Below, one piece after another: positions 8,872 to 17,282 of a DNA stretch of 64,000 nucleotides. Made by a program: the position numbers and the translations under genes. The notes beneath the pieces were generated by a model. The model did not search any database, was not told the origin of the DNA, and was given only the letters and a program-made list of their open reading frames with translations. This stretch comes from Algoriphagus ornithinivorans. Its GTDB lineage: Bacteria > Bacteroidota > Bacteroidia > Cytophagales > Cyclobacteriaceae. The stretch spans positions 393,627-457,626 of the forward strand of contig NZ_FOVW01000003.1 of assembly GCF_900115305.1 (NCBI RefSeq), given 5' to 3'. Numbering within the stretch: position 1 is the stretch's first letter; each line of letters opens with the position of its first letter.

Positions 8872-9336
8872 ATGAACCCTGTAATTATTAGAAGCTTTGA
8901 AGATTTCGAACAGTACAACGGAAAGGAAATCGGAACTTCAGACTATTTCAAAATCACTCAAAAACAAATCAATCTTTTTGCGGACGCAACCCATGACCAT
9001 CAGTGGATTCACACTGATCCGGAAAGAGCAAAAGTAGAAGGTGCTTTTGGAAATACCATTGCCCATGGCTATCTGACGCTGAGCATAGTTCCTCACCTTT
9101 GGGAGCAAATAGTCAAAGTAGAAAATCTCAAAATGATGATTAACTACGGCATCGAATCCCTGAGGTTTGCACAAGCAGTGACTGTAGACAGCGAAGTACG
9201 TTTGGTTGCCAACTTGAAAAACGTAGCCAATCTCCGTGGGACTGTGAAAGCGGAAGTGGAAGTGAAACTGGAAATTAAGGACCAGAGAAAACCGGCATTC
9301 ACCGGCGTCCTGATTTTCTTATATCACTTTAATTAA
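8872..9336 (+). CDS. MaoC-like (R)-specific enoyl-CoA hydratase
   Basis: A 154-residue hot-dog fold protein. The hydratase motif FADATHDHQWIHTDPERA carries the catalytic Asp and His of the MaoC/PhaJ family. GNTIAHGYLTLSIVPHL is the second conserved block, and the C-terminal strands are complete. Start choice: the open frame extends 26 codons upstream, but that part has no family similarity and the ATG at 8872 gives the usual MaoC N-terminus. The enzyme would hydrate 2-enoyl-CoA to (R)-3-hydroxyacyl-CoA in the cytoplasm. Its stop codon overlaps that of the convergent tcdA in a shared TTAA. The physiological substrate is not visible. Confidence 0.88.
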   Translation: MNPVIIRSFEDFEQYNGKEIGTSDYFKITQKQINLFADATHDHQWIHTDPERAKVEGAFGNTIAHGYLTLSIVPHLWEQIVKVENLKMMINYGIESLRFAQAVTVDSEVRLVANLKNVANLRGTVKAEVEVKLEIKDQRKPAFTGVLIFLYHFN

Positions 9337-10058
9337 GTAGCCAATAAATCATTGACCACCGTTGCCGCACAAGAGCAACCAAATGCTGCTGGCAAGAATG
9401 ACATGGTACCGTAGGCAGATTTTTTAAAATTAGATCCATCTGTCATCATCAGACTTTCTTTTCTAACAGTTTCTGAAGAAAACACTGCTTTGAATCCGGT
9501 ATAGATTTTTTTACTCTTGAGCCTCTTTCTCACCATTCTTGCCAGCTTGCATTCATAAGTATCTGCAATATCGACTACTCTGATTTGGGTAGGATCTACT
9601 TTTCCGCCTGCACCCATAGAGCTGACTAAAGGAAATCCTCTTCTAAATGAACCCTCTATCAAATGCAGTTTGGGAGAAAGACTGTCAATACAATCCACCA
9701 CATAATCAAATTCATTGGCTTGGAGCAATTCGTTCATGGCACCTGGATCCAAGAATTTTTTCAGTGTATGAATTTTTAGATTGGGGTTGATAGACAAAAG
9801 CCTTTCTTCCATCCATTCGGCTTTGGATTGCCCTACGTTCTTTTGGGTCGCGGGCAATTGTCTGTTGCAATTGGAAATATCCACGCTATCACCATCGATA
9901 ATGGTCATCTCTCCCACTCCTGAACGACAGATAAACTCAGCTGCAAAAGAGCCCACTCCTCCTAATCCTACCACCAAAACATGCTTTTGAGCCAATTTTT
10001 CCAGACCTTCTCTTCCGGTAATTAATTCGGTCCGGCTCAGCCAGGCAAAATCACTCAT
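9333..10058 (-). CDS. tcdA: tRNA threonylcarbamoyladenosine dehydratase (TcdA/CsdL)
   Basis: An E1/ThiF-like enzyme of 241 residues that cyclises t6A at position 37 of tRNA in an ATP-dependent step. The nucleotide-binding motif is VLVVGLGGVGSFAAEF (about 27-42). It is followed by the acidic DGDSVDISNCNRQLPA block and the VVDCIDSLSPK segment. The C-terminal CSCAATVVNDLL is typical of TcdA. Length and motif order fit TcdA rather than MoeB or ThiF, which are larger or have extra zinc motifs. The start overlaps the end of the TatD-like gene by 4 bp. Convergent with the MaoC gene, with overlapping stop codons. Confidence 0.92.
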   Translation of the reverse strand: MSDFAWLSRTELITGREGLEKLAQKHVLVVGLGGVGSFAAEFICRSGVGEMTIIDGDSVDISNCNRQLPATQKNVGQSKAEWMEERLLSINPNLKIHTLKKFLDPGAMNELLQANEFDYVVDCIDSLSPKLHLIEGSFRRGFPLVSSMGAGGKVDPTQIRVVDIADTYECKLARMVRKRLKSKKIYTGFKAVFSSETVRKESLMMTDGSNFKKSAYGTMSFLPAAFGCSCAATVVNDLLAT

Positions 10059-10708
10059 CTTAAATTTTTTCTTGCTATTCGATTCCAGTTTTCTTCCGTC
10101 AAGGCCATCAAGTCCTCCAAAGAAAGGCCCAAAATTAAAGAAGCGGACTCATATATGGAATCTATCTCGAGCTCTGAATCGTCCGTTTCCAGAAAAATTT
10201 TGTGTTTGGGACAGGCTTTAAGCCAATTTTGTGCGTTGGAGTCTTCTTCTAAAATCGCTTTTCCAAAAGAAAAGGAAACAGGAAAATCTTCGAGCTGTTT
10301 GGCCAATCTTGGCTTCAAATTCCATCCATGCCAAATGATCTGTGGAGATTTTGAATTGTTTTTTAAAAATTCTACCAATAAATCATGTCCCTTCACGCAA
10401 TGTAAAATCAAAGGAATACCCCATTCATAGGCTAAATTGAACTGGGCTTCAAAAGCTTCTTTTTGTATGATGATTTCGGGCCCCTTAATTCTATCAAAGC
10501 CCGCTTCACCAATTGCCAATAAGCGAGGTTCGGATTCCAACTCAAGAATTGTCTGAAAAGCTTCCTGCCAATTCTGTTTTAAATACCAGGGATGGAAACC
10601 CAAAGAAAAATATCCTGTTTCAGGAATCCTTTGACCGAGGATTACATTTTGAATGCAATCCGCCTCCTTTTTCTGATGTGTATGAAAATCAAAAGCACGC
10701 ACACCCAA
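10055..10708 (-). CDS. TatD-family metal-dependent hydrolase
   Basis: A 217-residue TIM-barrel amidohydrolase. The metal motif FDFHTH begins at about residue 6. GEAGFDR (the acidic ligand), ILHCVKGHD and IIWHGWN carry further metal ligands, and ETDDSE near 175 supplies the last Asp. Relatives are nucleases or esterases of uncertain substrate. The protein is somewhat shorter than the usual 250-260 residues. The start is a TTG at 10708, chosen because the family N-terminus begins right there and no ATG is available. It lies only about 6 bp downstream of the terminator of the preceding gene. It overlaps tcdA by 4 bp, so the two form a coupled pair. Confidence 0.85.
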   Translation of the reverse strand: MGVRAFDFHTHQKKEADCIQNVILGQRIPETGYFSLGFHPWYLKQNWQEAFQTILELESEPRLLAIGEAGFDRIKGPEIIIQKEAFEAQFNLAYEWGIPLILHCVKGHDLLVEFLKNNSKSPQIIWHGWNLKPRLAKQLEDFPVSFSFGKAILEEDSNAQNWLKACPKHKIFLETDDSELEIDSIYESASLILGLSLEDLMALTEENWNRIARKNLR

Positions 10709-10713
10709 ATATG

Positions 10714-10740
10714 AAAAAAAGCCGGATTACTCCGGCCTTT
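10714..10740 (-). terminator. Rho-independent terminator of the serine hydrolase gene
   Basis: Read on the minus strand, GCCGGAGTAATCCGGC (10721-10736) forms a 6-bp GC-rich stem followed by seven T. It lies 5-30 bp after the stop of the serine hydrolase gene. The TatD start follows within a few bases, so this hairpin sits in the leader of the next gene. Confidence 0.85.
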
Positions 10741-10744
10741 GATG

Positions 10745-12067
10745 TTATTTCTTTTTATAGCTAAAGGTTCCTCCTCCTTGTTTGAAGGTAAGTTCCCCCT
10801 TTTCGGGATCAAAGATAAATACCGCTCCTACTGCAGAAAATTCGAATTGATGCTTGCCGGTAGGTTCCAATCTGGTATCAGGCTGACCGCTTGGTTTTGC
10901 GACTAGGGTGTCGCCATCTTTGACAAAAGTAAAATTGATTGGAATTTGAGTAGTCACGTATTCACCTACATATAAGTCCAAGTCAGAAGGATTAACAGCG
11001 TAAGTCTGAAAAGTTGGGATTTTTACCTCATTTCCATAATTCGCATTCAGTAAGGTAAGGGTAACCTCATTTGCATTCCAGTTTAAACCATTGGAAAGGG
11101 TCACAATTGCTACCTGATCGTCCGGAAAATAACCCAACAAGGAGCGGAAACCGTCTATTCCACCAGTATGGCCATAAGCTTTTCTATCGTAATACGGGAA
11201 AGTAAACATTCCTCTACCATACCCTTCTTTGATTTCCATCATTTTAGCCAAGCTACTTTCTGAAATCAATTTTCCATCAAATAGCCCTTGGATGAAAACG
11301 ATCAGGTCACTCACAGTGGACGAAATAGCGCCTGCTCCCAAAGGAATGCTCGGATGGGTCTCATTTTCAACTTTCCAAGTTCCGTTATAAGCGTAGGATT
11401 TCGCTTCATTTTGACTGACATCAACGGATTCAAATACCTCCGTATTCTCTAAACCTAGAGGTTGACTTATCTTTTTTGCCAACAATTCGCCGTAGCTACT
11501 TTCATATGTTTTTTCCAAAATAAAGGTCAACAAGATATAATTTGAGTTGCTATATGCTGCTTTGGAATTAGGTTCAAAATCACTTCCTCCTTTTTGGACA
11601 ATAGCAATCATTTCCTCTTCAGATTTTGGCTCGGTACTGTAGCTCAAATAGTTTTCATCATCAGTAAAATTATGAATGCCACTTCTATGATTCAGAAGCA
11701 TGTCCACAGTAATTTTGTCTGCATTGGGAATCTGGGAATAGAAATCCGAAAGCTTTTGATCCAATTGAAGCTTACCTTCTTCTACAGCCTTCATGATCAA
11801 AACAGAAGTGAACATTTTGGATATTGAGCCGATCCTGAACTTGGTGTTTTCATTTAGCTTTTGTCCTTTTTCGAAATCAGCAAATCCTATGGATCGACTG
11901 TAAACCTTTTCCCCATTTTTCGCAATCATGACAGTTCCCATGTATTTGTCATGGAAATCCAAAGAATCAAAAACCTGATCAGCTTTAGAAAAATCCTGGG
12001 CCTTTGTCAATCCAGGGTAGAATAAAGTCAAGCCTGCAGCTAAGGCAAATAAGAATGTTCTTTTCAT
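10745..12067 (-). CDS. Secreted serine hydrolase, beta-lactamase/DD-peptidase fold
   Basis: A 440-residue class C-like serine hydrolase with a signal peptide (MKRTFLFALAAGLTLFYPGLTKAQ). The active-site SxxK is SISK (Ser81, Lys84), the Tyr motif is YSN at 172-174, and the third motif HTGG lies in YGHTGGIDGF. After the catalytic domain (to about residue 345) comes a C-terminal beta domain of about 90 residues, as in many esterase/peptidase members. It would act in the periplasm on peptides or esters. True beta-lactamase activity is possible but cannot be assumed. It has its own terminators up- and downstream, so it is probably monocistronic. Confidence 0.9.
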   Translation of the reverse strand: MKRTFLFALAAGLTLFYPGLTKAQDFSKADQVFDSLDFHDKYMGTVMIAKNGEKVYSRSIGFADFEKGQKLNENTKFRIGSISKMFTSVLIMKAVEEGKLQLDQKLSDFYSQIPNADKITVDMLLNHRSGIHNFTDDENYLSYSTEPKSEEEMIAIVQKGGSDFEPNSKAAYSNSNYILLTFILEKTYESSYGELLAKKISQPLGLENTEVFESVDVSQNEAKSYAYNGTWKVENETHPSIPLGAGAISSTVSDLIVFIQGLFDGKLISESSLAKMMEIKEGYGRGMFTFPYYDRKAYGHTGGIDGFRSLLGYFPDDQVAIVTLSNGLNWNANEVTLTLLNANYGNEVKIPTFQTYAVNPSDLDLYVGEYVTTQIPINFTFVKDGDTLVAKPSGQPDTRLEPTGKHQFEFSAVGAVFIFDPEKGELTFKQGGGTFSYKKK

Positions 12068-12080
12068 AGTTTATAAGAAT

Positions 12081-12110
12081 AAAAATCCCTTCCCATACTG
12101 GGAAGGGATT
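12081..12110 (-). terminator. Terminator of the beta-barrel receptor gene
   Basis: AATCCCTTCCCA and TGGGAAGGGATT form a 12-bp stem at 12084-12110 with a very short loop. On the minus strand it is followed by TTTTTATTC. It starts 5 bp after the stop of the receptor gene. Confidence 0.85.
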
Positions 12111-12114
12111 GACA

Positions 12115-14547
12115 TTAATTTAAGCGATTACGCTCCTCTGTACTTCCTGTGCTGGAATTCACTCGGAAACTTTCTCCTTGAGCAAATCTCCATCTCAAGG
12201 TAAATCTGATCCCCTGATTGCTTCTGTATTGTCTGAAGCTGGTGTCAATATCTGCGAAATTCACATTAGCTCTGATCTCTTGAGTTCTAAACAAGTCAGT
12301 TCCATTCACAGCCAGCGTCAATTTATCCTTCATCAAAGACTTGGTCACTCCTGCCTCAACCCAACCGAAGCCGTCTATGGTGCCCTGTCCCCAGATTTGA
12401 GGTCCAATATACATACCGATCAATTCCAATTTGAATCCGGCTGGTAAGGTCAGATTGTGCTGAGTTCTCATCATAAAGGAAGTCTGATCCTGATCCAAGA
12501 AGTCATCTCCTATCTGAGATTTGAAGCGGTTATAATTTACCTGAAGCATATTGGATGTGCTCCACCATTCTTTGATTTGAACCGGAACTATGGCTCTGAA
12601 GTTTGCATTTCGCGTCTTGTCAAAGTTGTCAGTGAAGGTAGTGGTAGTTCGACTTTCCTGATCTTGCATAAACACCTGCATAAATGCATCCTCCGTCTCG
12701 CTATACCCCAAAGTAAATTGGTACGCTCCTTTTACCACGTGGTTCATTTCAAAATTATTGGAATACTGAGGCTTCAAACCTGGATTTCCCTGCTCTGAAG
12801 TCAAAGGGTCTATGTAATAAATAAAGGGGTTCAACAAACGGTAATTTGGACGGGTAATCCTTCTGTTTGCATTGTAAATGATCTGATAGTTATCGCTTAC
12901 TTTATGCTGTACAAATACACTAGGGAATAAATTGAAGTAGTTCTGCTCATTGATTTGATCCAGTGTAACTGAGTTTCCTCTGATATCAGAATATTCCCCT
13001 CTCAATCCAGCCTGATAGCTGACTTTTTCGGAAAACTTCCCTTTGTAAGAGGCATATGCTGCCAACACGTTTTCATTGTAGATAAAACGGTTGCTGCTTG
13101 GGTCAGGCTGAAATGGGCCATCTTCGTTTGCTCTTTGCAAGTCCAAATCATTATCTGATTTTACCCAAGAACCTTTCAAGCCTGTTTCAAAGGAATTCCC
13201 GTTTTTTAAAGGCTTTACAAAATCCACTTTTGCTGTGAAAATATTGTAATACATTTCATTCAAAGTCAGAATTTGATTTCTCATACCTGATCCTTGATCT
13301 TCTCCGGACCAATAAGTGTTTCCCAATAAGGACTCACTGTTGGCATTCATTCTAGTAAAATCTATATCAGAGCTGATTTTAGTACCCAAGGTATCCAACT
13401 TTGCATCGTAGTGAAGATTCGCAAAGATTCTGTCGCTATGGCCATTTGCATCATTTCTACTGTCCAAATAGTCAATGATATCCGTACCTGGATTGGTAAT
13501 ATTAGTCAGGGAGGTAGAGGTATTGACATCATTGGAAGTGGATGCCTGAATATTCAATCCCAGGTTTTGGTTTTCGTTGATCTCGTAATTTGCAGCACCA
13601 TTGAAGAACCAGTTTTTATCACGCTGGGTAATTCTTGAGTCTTGATTGAAATTGGAAATTCCTTCAGGCAACGTAAAGTTTCTATTGATGTCCAAATCAT
13701 TGAAAATGGCATATTGATTATGATTGAAATTGGCATTGGTTGTCCATTTTCCTTTTTTCACATTCAATGCCACTCCTCCTATAGGAGCCCAAAGTCCATT
13801 GTATTGCCCGCCTAACTGCACATTTCCAAAAACTCCATCAACAGTATTACGCTTCAGTTTGATGTTGATTACACCAGCAGCTCCTTCCGCATCAAATCTT
13901 GCAGATGGGTTGTTGATCACCTCCAGGCTTTTGATATTATCTGCAGGCATAGATCTAAGGAAGTTAGCTAAATCCGTGGCAGACATATACGTTTGTCTAT
14001 CATTGATCATGACTACCACGCCAGAACGACCATTCAAATTGATGATTCCATCCTGATCTACATAGACTCCCGGGGATCTTCCGATGACATCTAATGCATT
14101 GGATCCTTCGGCCATGACAGTGCCTTCTACATTGACCACTGTCTTATCAGGTTCGATGATGATTTCTGGACGCGTGGATTTAACTGTTACCTCATCCAAG
14201 CCGGTCATTTCGTCCTGAATGTTGACAGTTCCCATATCCTTTATAAGTCCCGGAGTCAATTCAAAAGGTTCAGAAGTGTAGGTACTGAAACCAATGGAAG
14301 AGACCACCAGAGAAACTTTCGCAGATTTAACGGACTCGATGATAAATGATCCGTCTTCATCTGAAACTGCTCCGTCAATCAATCCATTGCCTTCCACAGC
14401 TATCAAGGCTACGTTGGCATAGGCTACAGGAGCACCTTTTTGATCTAAAATTTTACCGGATATCCGGCTCACCTCTTTTGCGGCGAGATTACTAAGCCCT
14501 AATAGGTAAACAAATAGGGTCAAAAATAAATAGTTGGCAGTTTTCAT
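12115..14547 (-). CDS. TonB-dependent-receptor-like outer-membrane beta-barrel protein
   Basis: An 810-residue outer-membrane protein with a signal peptide (MKTANYLFLTLFVYLLGLSNLAA). A carboxypeptidase-regulatory-like domain (about 28-115, starting ISGKILDQKGAPVAYANVAL) is followed by a plug-like domain with LDVIGRSPGVYVDQDG and RSGVVVMINDR. A large beta-barrel of the OMP_b-brl_3 type completes it. The frame is open for 41 more codons upstream, but the signal peptide fixes the start at 14547. The cargo is unknown: the gene is not paired with a SusD lipoprotein, so a glycan-import role is not supported. It has its own terminator. Confidence 0.9.
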   Translation of the reverse strand: MKTANYLFLTLFVYLLGLSNLAAKEVSRISGKILDQKGAPVAYANVALIAVEGNGLIDGAVSDEDGSFIIESVKSAKVSLVVSSIGFSTYTSEPFELTPGLIKDMGTVNIQDEMTGLDEVTVKSTRPEIIIEPDKTVVNVEGTVMAEGSNALDVIGRSPGVYVDQDGIINLNGRSGVVVMINDRQTYMSATDLANFLRSMPADNIKSLEVINNPSARFDAEGAAGVINIKLKRNTVDGVFGNVQLGGQYNGLWAPIGGVALNVKKGKWTTNANFNHNQYAIFNDLDINRNFTLPEGISNFNQDSRITQRDKNWFFNGAANYEINENQNLGLNIQASTSNDVNTSTSLTNITNPGTDIIDYLDSRNDANGHSDRIFANLHYDAKLDTLGTKISSDIDFTRMNANSESLLGNTYWSGEDQGSGMRNQILTLNEMYYNIFTAKVDFVKPLKNGNSFETGLKGSWVKSDNDLDLQRANEDGPFQPDPSSNRFIYNENVLAAYASYKGKFSEKVSYQAGLRGEYSDIRGNSVTLDQINEQNYFNLFPSVFVQHKVSDNYQIIYNANRRITRPNYRLLNPFIYYIDPLTSEQGNPGLKPQYSNNFEMNHVVKGAYQFTLGYSETEDAFMQVFMQDQESRTTTTFTDNFDKTRNANFRAIVPVQIKEWWSTSNMLQVNYNRFKSQIGDDFLDQDQTSFMMRTQHNLTLPAGFKLELIGMYIGPQIWGQGTIDGFGWVEAGVTKSLMKDKLTLAVNGTDLFRTQEIRANVNFADIDTSFRQYRSNQGIRFTLRWRFAQGESFRVNSSTGSTEERNRLN

Positions 14548-14706
14548 TTTCAAATAAGATTGAATGTTATTCTTGCCAACTATTGAAAATGAAATGCCAT
14601 GAATAGAAAATAAGCTTAAAATAGCTTTAAAGGGCATTTTATTGAAAATCAAAAAATCTTCTGCGTTCACTAGCGTACAGTATTTCGTCAGCTAACGGAC
14701 AAAAAA

Positions 14707-14733
14707 AAGCCCTAAGGTTTTTCCTTAGGGCTT
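14707..14733 (-). terminator. Terminator of the superoxide dismutase gene
   Basis: AAGCCCTAAGG and CCTTAGGGCTT pair perfectly (11 bp) around a 5-nt loop. On the minus strand a run of eight T follows. It lies 21 bp after the sod stop. Confidence 0.92.
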
Positions 14734-14753
14734 CTCTTTATTCTTATAACAGC

Positions 14754-15362
14754 TTATTTCAAAGCCGCTAAGTAACGCTTATTAACTTCTTCCCAATTGA
14801 TGACATTCCAGAAAGCAGAAATGTAATCAGGTCTTCTGTTTTGATAGTTGAGATAGTACGCATGCTCCCACACATCTAAACCTAAGATAGGTGTTCCTTT
14901 GATTTCTGCTACATCCATCAAAGGGTTATCCTGATTTGGAGACGAAGTAACTTCTAATTTTCCAGCTGCTGTCACTACTAACCAAGCCCAACCTGAGCCA
15001 AATCTTGTAGCCGCCGCTTTGTTAAATACTTCCTTGAAAGAATCAAAATTTCCAAACTTAGCATTGATTGCATTCCCTACTTCTCCACTTGCTTCACCGC
15101 CTCCGTTAGGGGAAAGAATTGACCAGAATAAGCTATGGTTAAAGTGACCACCGCCGTTGTTTCTTACAGCAACATTGGAGCCAGCTACTGCCATTAGCTC
15201 TTCCAAAGATTTTCCTTCTAGATCAGTACCAGCTACGGCATTATTCAAATTAGTAACGTAACCGTTGTGGTGTTTTCCATGGTGAATTTCCATGGTACGA
15301 GCATCGATATGTGGCTCGAGCGCATTAAAAGCATAAGGTAATGATGGGAGTTCAAAAGCCAT
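14754..15362 (-). CDS. sodA: Superoxide dismutase, Fe/Mn family
   Basis: A 202-residue cytoplasmic enzyme that dismutates superoxide. Metal ligands are in [10 protein letters not shown] (His27), [11 protein letters not shown], and [12 protein letters not shown] (Asp and His). The [10 protein letters not shown] form resembles Mn-type or cambialistic enzymes more than strict Fe-type ones, which usually have AQVWNH here. The symbol sodA therefore carries some doubt. No signal peptide. Flanked by its own terminator and a 104-bp upstream gap, so it is probably monocistronic. Confidence 0.95.
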   Translation of the reverse strand: MAFELPSLPYAFNALEPHIDARTMEIHHGKHHNGYVTNLNNAVAGTDLEGKSLEELMAVAGSNVAVRNNGGGHFNHSLFWSILSPNGGGEASGEVGNAINAKFGNFDSFKEVFNKAAATRFGSGWAWLVVTAAGKLEVTSSPNQDNPLMDVAEIKGTPILGLDVWEHAYYLNYQNRRPDYISAFWNVINWEEVNKRYLAALK

Positions 15363-15466
15363 TTTTTATAAAATTTTTTGGTTAAACTTTGATTTAAAAT
15401 CCTTTAAAGAATCTGTGTAGAAAACCAAGTCAGGAAAGAAAAGGTTCTGAAAAGTATGATTTCCTT

Positions 15467-15910
15467 TTAATTTCTTAGCTTTTTGAAAAAATCAAGCAAC
15501 AATTTTTCTGATTCTTGCGCTAATAAGCCTCCCTGAAGCTCTGTTTTTGGATGTAAAATCCCAACATTAGTTTTCCGAAAACCTCTCTTAGGATCCTCCG
15601 CTCCGTAAAAAACCTTCCCTATTTGGGACCAAAAAAGTGCCCCTCCACACATGGTGCAGGGTTCCAAGGTCACGTAAAGCTTGCACTCCGGAAGGTACTT
15701 TGCGCCCAGATAATTGGCAGCGGAAGTAATGGCTATCATCTCCGCATGGGCGGTGACATCATTGAGCTTTTCAGTTTGATTGTAAGCTCTAGCTATAATT
15801 TTATTCTTGGATACTATGACTGCGCCAACTGGGATTTCTCCCTCCTCAAAAGCAATTTGTGCCTGCTTCAGGGCCTCATTCATGTAGTATTCGTCAGAGA
15901 AGAGCTCCAT
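15467..15910 (-). CDS. tadA: tRNA-specific adenosine deaminase (A34 to inosine)
   Basis: A 147-residue zinc deaminase. The HAE motif lies at 55-57 and the PCTMC motif at 84-88 (Cys85, Cys88), with GEIPVGAVIV upstream as in TadA. It would convert A34 of tRNA-Arg to inosine for wobble decoding. Free nucleoside deaminases (guanine deaminase) share the fold, but length and the TLEPCTMCGGAL context favour TadA. Its ATG overlaps the stop of the upstream permease by one base (TAATG), suggesting translational coupling with a functionally unrelated gene. Confidence 0.9.
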   Translation of the reverse strand: MELFSDEYYMNEALKQAQIAFEEGEIPVGAVIVSKNKIIARAYNQTEKLNDVTAHAEMIAITSAANYLGAKYLPECKLYVTLEPCTMCGGALFWSQIGKVFYGAEDPKRGFRKTNVGILHPKTELQGGLLAQESEKLLLDFFKKLRN

Positions 15911-17043
15911 TACCTAAAGTAATCCAAGATCTCTTGTCTCACTCCCTCGTTGATGATCACGGCAAGAATCAAAGAAACCAATAATCCTATTGATGCTTTG
16001 AACACATCCTTTCTTGCGAGTTTGAATGCTCTATATCTCCAGGCATCTTTTTTCTTGGCTTTACCATGTTTGCCAATAGCAATCGCAAGTTCTCTACCGC
16101 CTAGCAAACCAATAAATACCCAAGTAGTACTCATAGGAACACTGCTGTAAATTTTGAAATAGAAGAGGATAATCGCGTAGACAAAATCCACAATAGTAGC
16201 CGCCCTAACGTCTGTTACATTGGACTTTTCATTGACAATTCCCTGAATTTTATCCCCTTTCAGATAGAACAGAAAGCCTAGTCCTACAAAAACAAAACCT
16301 GTGTAAACCAAAAACTCGGTTAAGCCCAACTGTCTAGGCAAGAATACCGCAATATTGGCTGCATCCTGCATAATCCATACAGACCATAAGGTACCAGAGG
16401 TGATCCACTGTAAGACCATCCAGTAAGGTTTAGCTTGTCCTTTCAGGTAATTTTTCACAAACCTTTCAAGTACAAACCATACAACTATCGCAATGACAAA
16501 AGCTAGGATATAACCCACAAAACTTTTGAACATGACGTCCAAGATTGTACCCGCTTTGTAGGTGAACACATTCAACAAAAGGAAAGTCGTAGACACAGGC
16601 ATTCTCATCCTGGTCATAATCAAAAGTACAATCGGAGCTGCTAGTTGTAAGAACACAAAGCTTTCAGGAGCCTTTTCCAGTCCCTTGGTGGTCAATCTCT
16701 GGTAACTCACATCTCCGTCCAGTGTCAGCCAGCTATAGGTAACTGTTCCGACGAAAATCACGCCCATGAATAACCACAGCCAATACCATTTCCTATTTTG
16801 ATTGGAGGCGATAAAAGTACCGATGGTCTGGATACTGTCATTTGCAATAGCTGAATAAGCAGCTAAAGCAAATCCAAACCACATCGCTGCGTAGGTGTAA
16901 GGGGTGATGATTGCAGCAACTGATACTAAAATACAAATCACTATCAGGAAAGGCTTTTCCTTTTTGGTGAAGTCAAAAAGAGAATATGCCGTTTTGGATA
17001 ATTTCTCCTGATTGATGTTTTGGTCTATATTTTTCTTGGCCAT
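15910..17043 (-). CDS. PiT-like inorganic phosphate transporter family membrane protein
   Basis: A 377-residue integral membrane protein with about nine to ten hydrophobic helices. Two short repeats resemble the PiT (PHO4) inverted-repeat signatures: AAYSAIANDSIQTIGTFIAS near residue 85 and MPVSTTF and SVPMSTTWVFIGLLGGREL later. It is diverged from classic PiT proteins, so the substrate (phosphate or another oxyanion) is an inference. It lies back to back with a Na/Pi-type carrier across a 239-bp gap, which supports a phosphate role. Its stop overlaps the tadA start. Confidence 0.7.
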   Translation of the reverse strand: MAKKNIDQNINQEKLSKTAYSLFDFTKKEKPFLIVICILVSVAAIITPYTYAAMWFGFALAAYSAIANDSIQTIGTFIASNQNRKWYWLWLFMGVIFVGTVTYSWLTLDGDVSYQRLTTKGLEKAPESFVFLQLAAPIVLLIMTRMRMPVSTTFLLLNVFTYKAGTILDVMFKSFVGYILAFVIAIVVWFVLERFVKNYLKGQAKPYWMVLQWITSGTLWSVWIMQDAANIAVFLPRQLGLTEFLVYTGFVFVGLGFLFYLKGDKIQGIVNEKSNVTDVRAATIVDFVYAIILFYFKIYSSVPMSTTWVFIGLLGGRELAIAIGKHGKAKKKDAWRYRAFKLARKDVFKASIGLLVSLILAVIINEGVRQEILDYFR

Positions 17044-17282
17044 GGTTGGAGGCGGGTAAGCAACGGGACAAAATTACAGAAGTTATTCAGCCTTACGTAT
17101 TAAGAAATTGTTAACTCCTTCCAATATCTTCTCTTTAAGGCAATTTATGACTTGTATTTCGTAAAAAAATACCAATTTTTGCTCAGAAATTGAATGAAAA
17201 TTCGGAATCTCGGCGGAATTACCTTTCCAGCTAAATTTCATTTCGATTGCAAAATACTGAAATCTGACTTATTTCATTCCAA

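Noticed and set aside
14548..14670. N-terminal extension of the beta-barrel receptor from 14670
   Set aside because: The 41 extra residues would place the clear signal peptide inside the protein.
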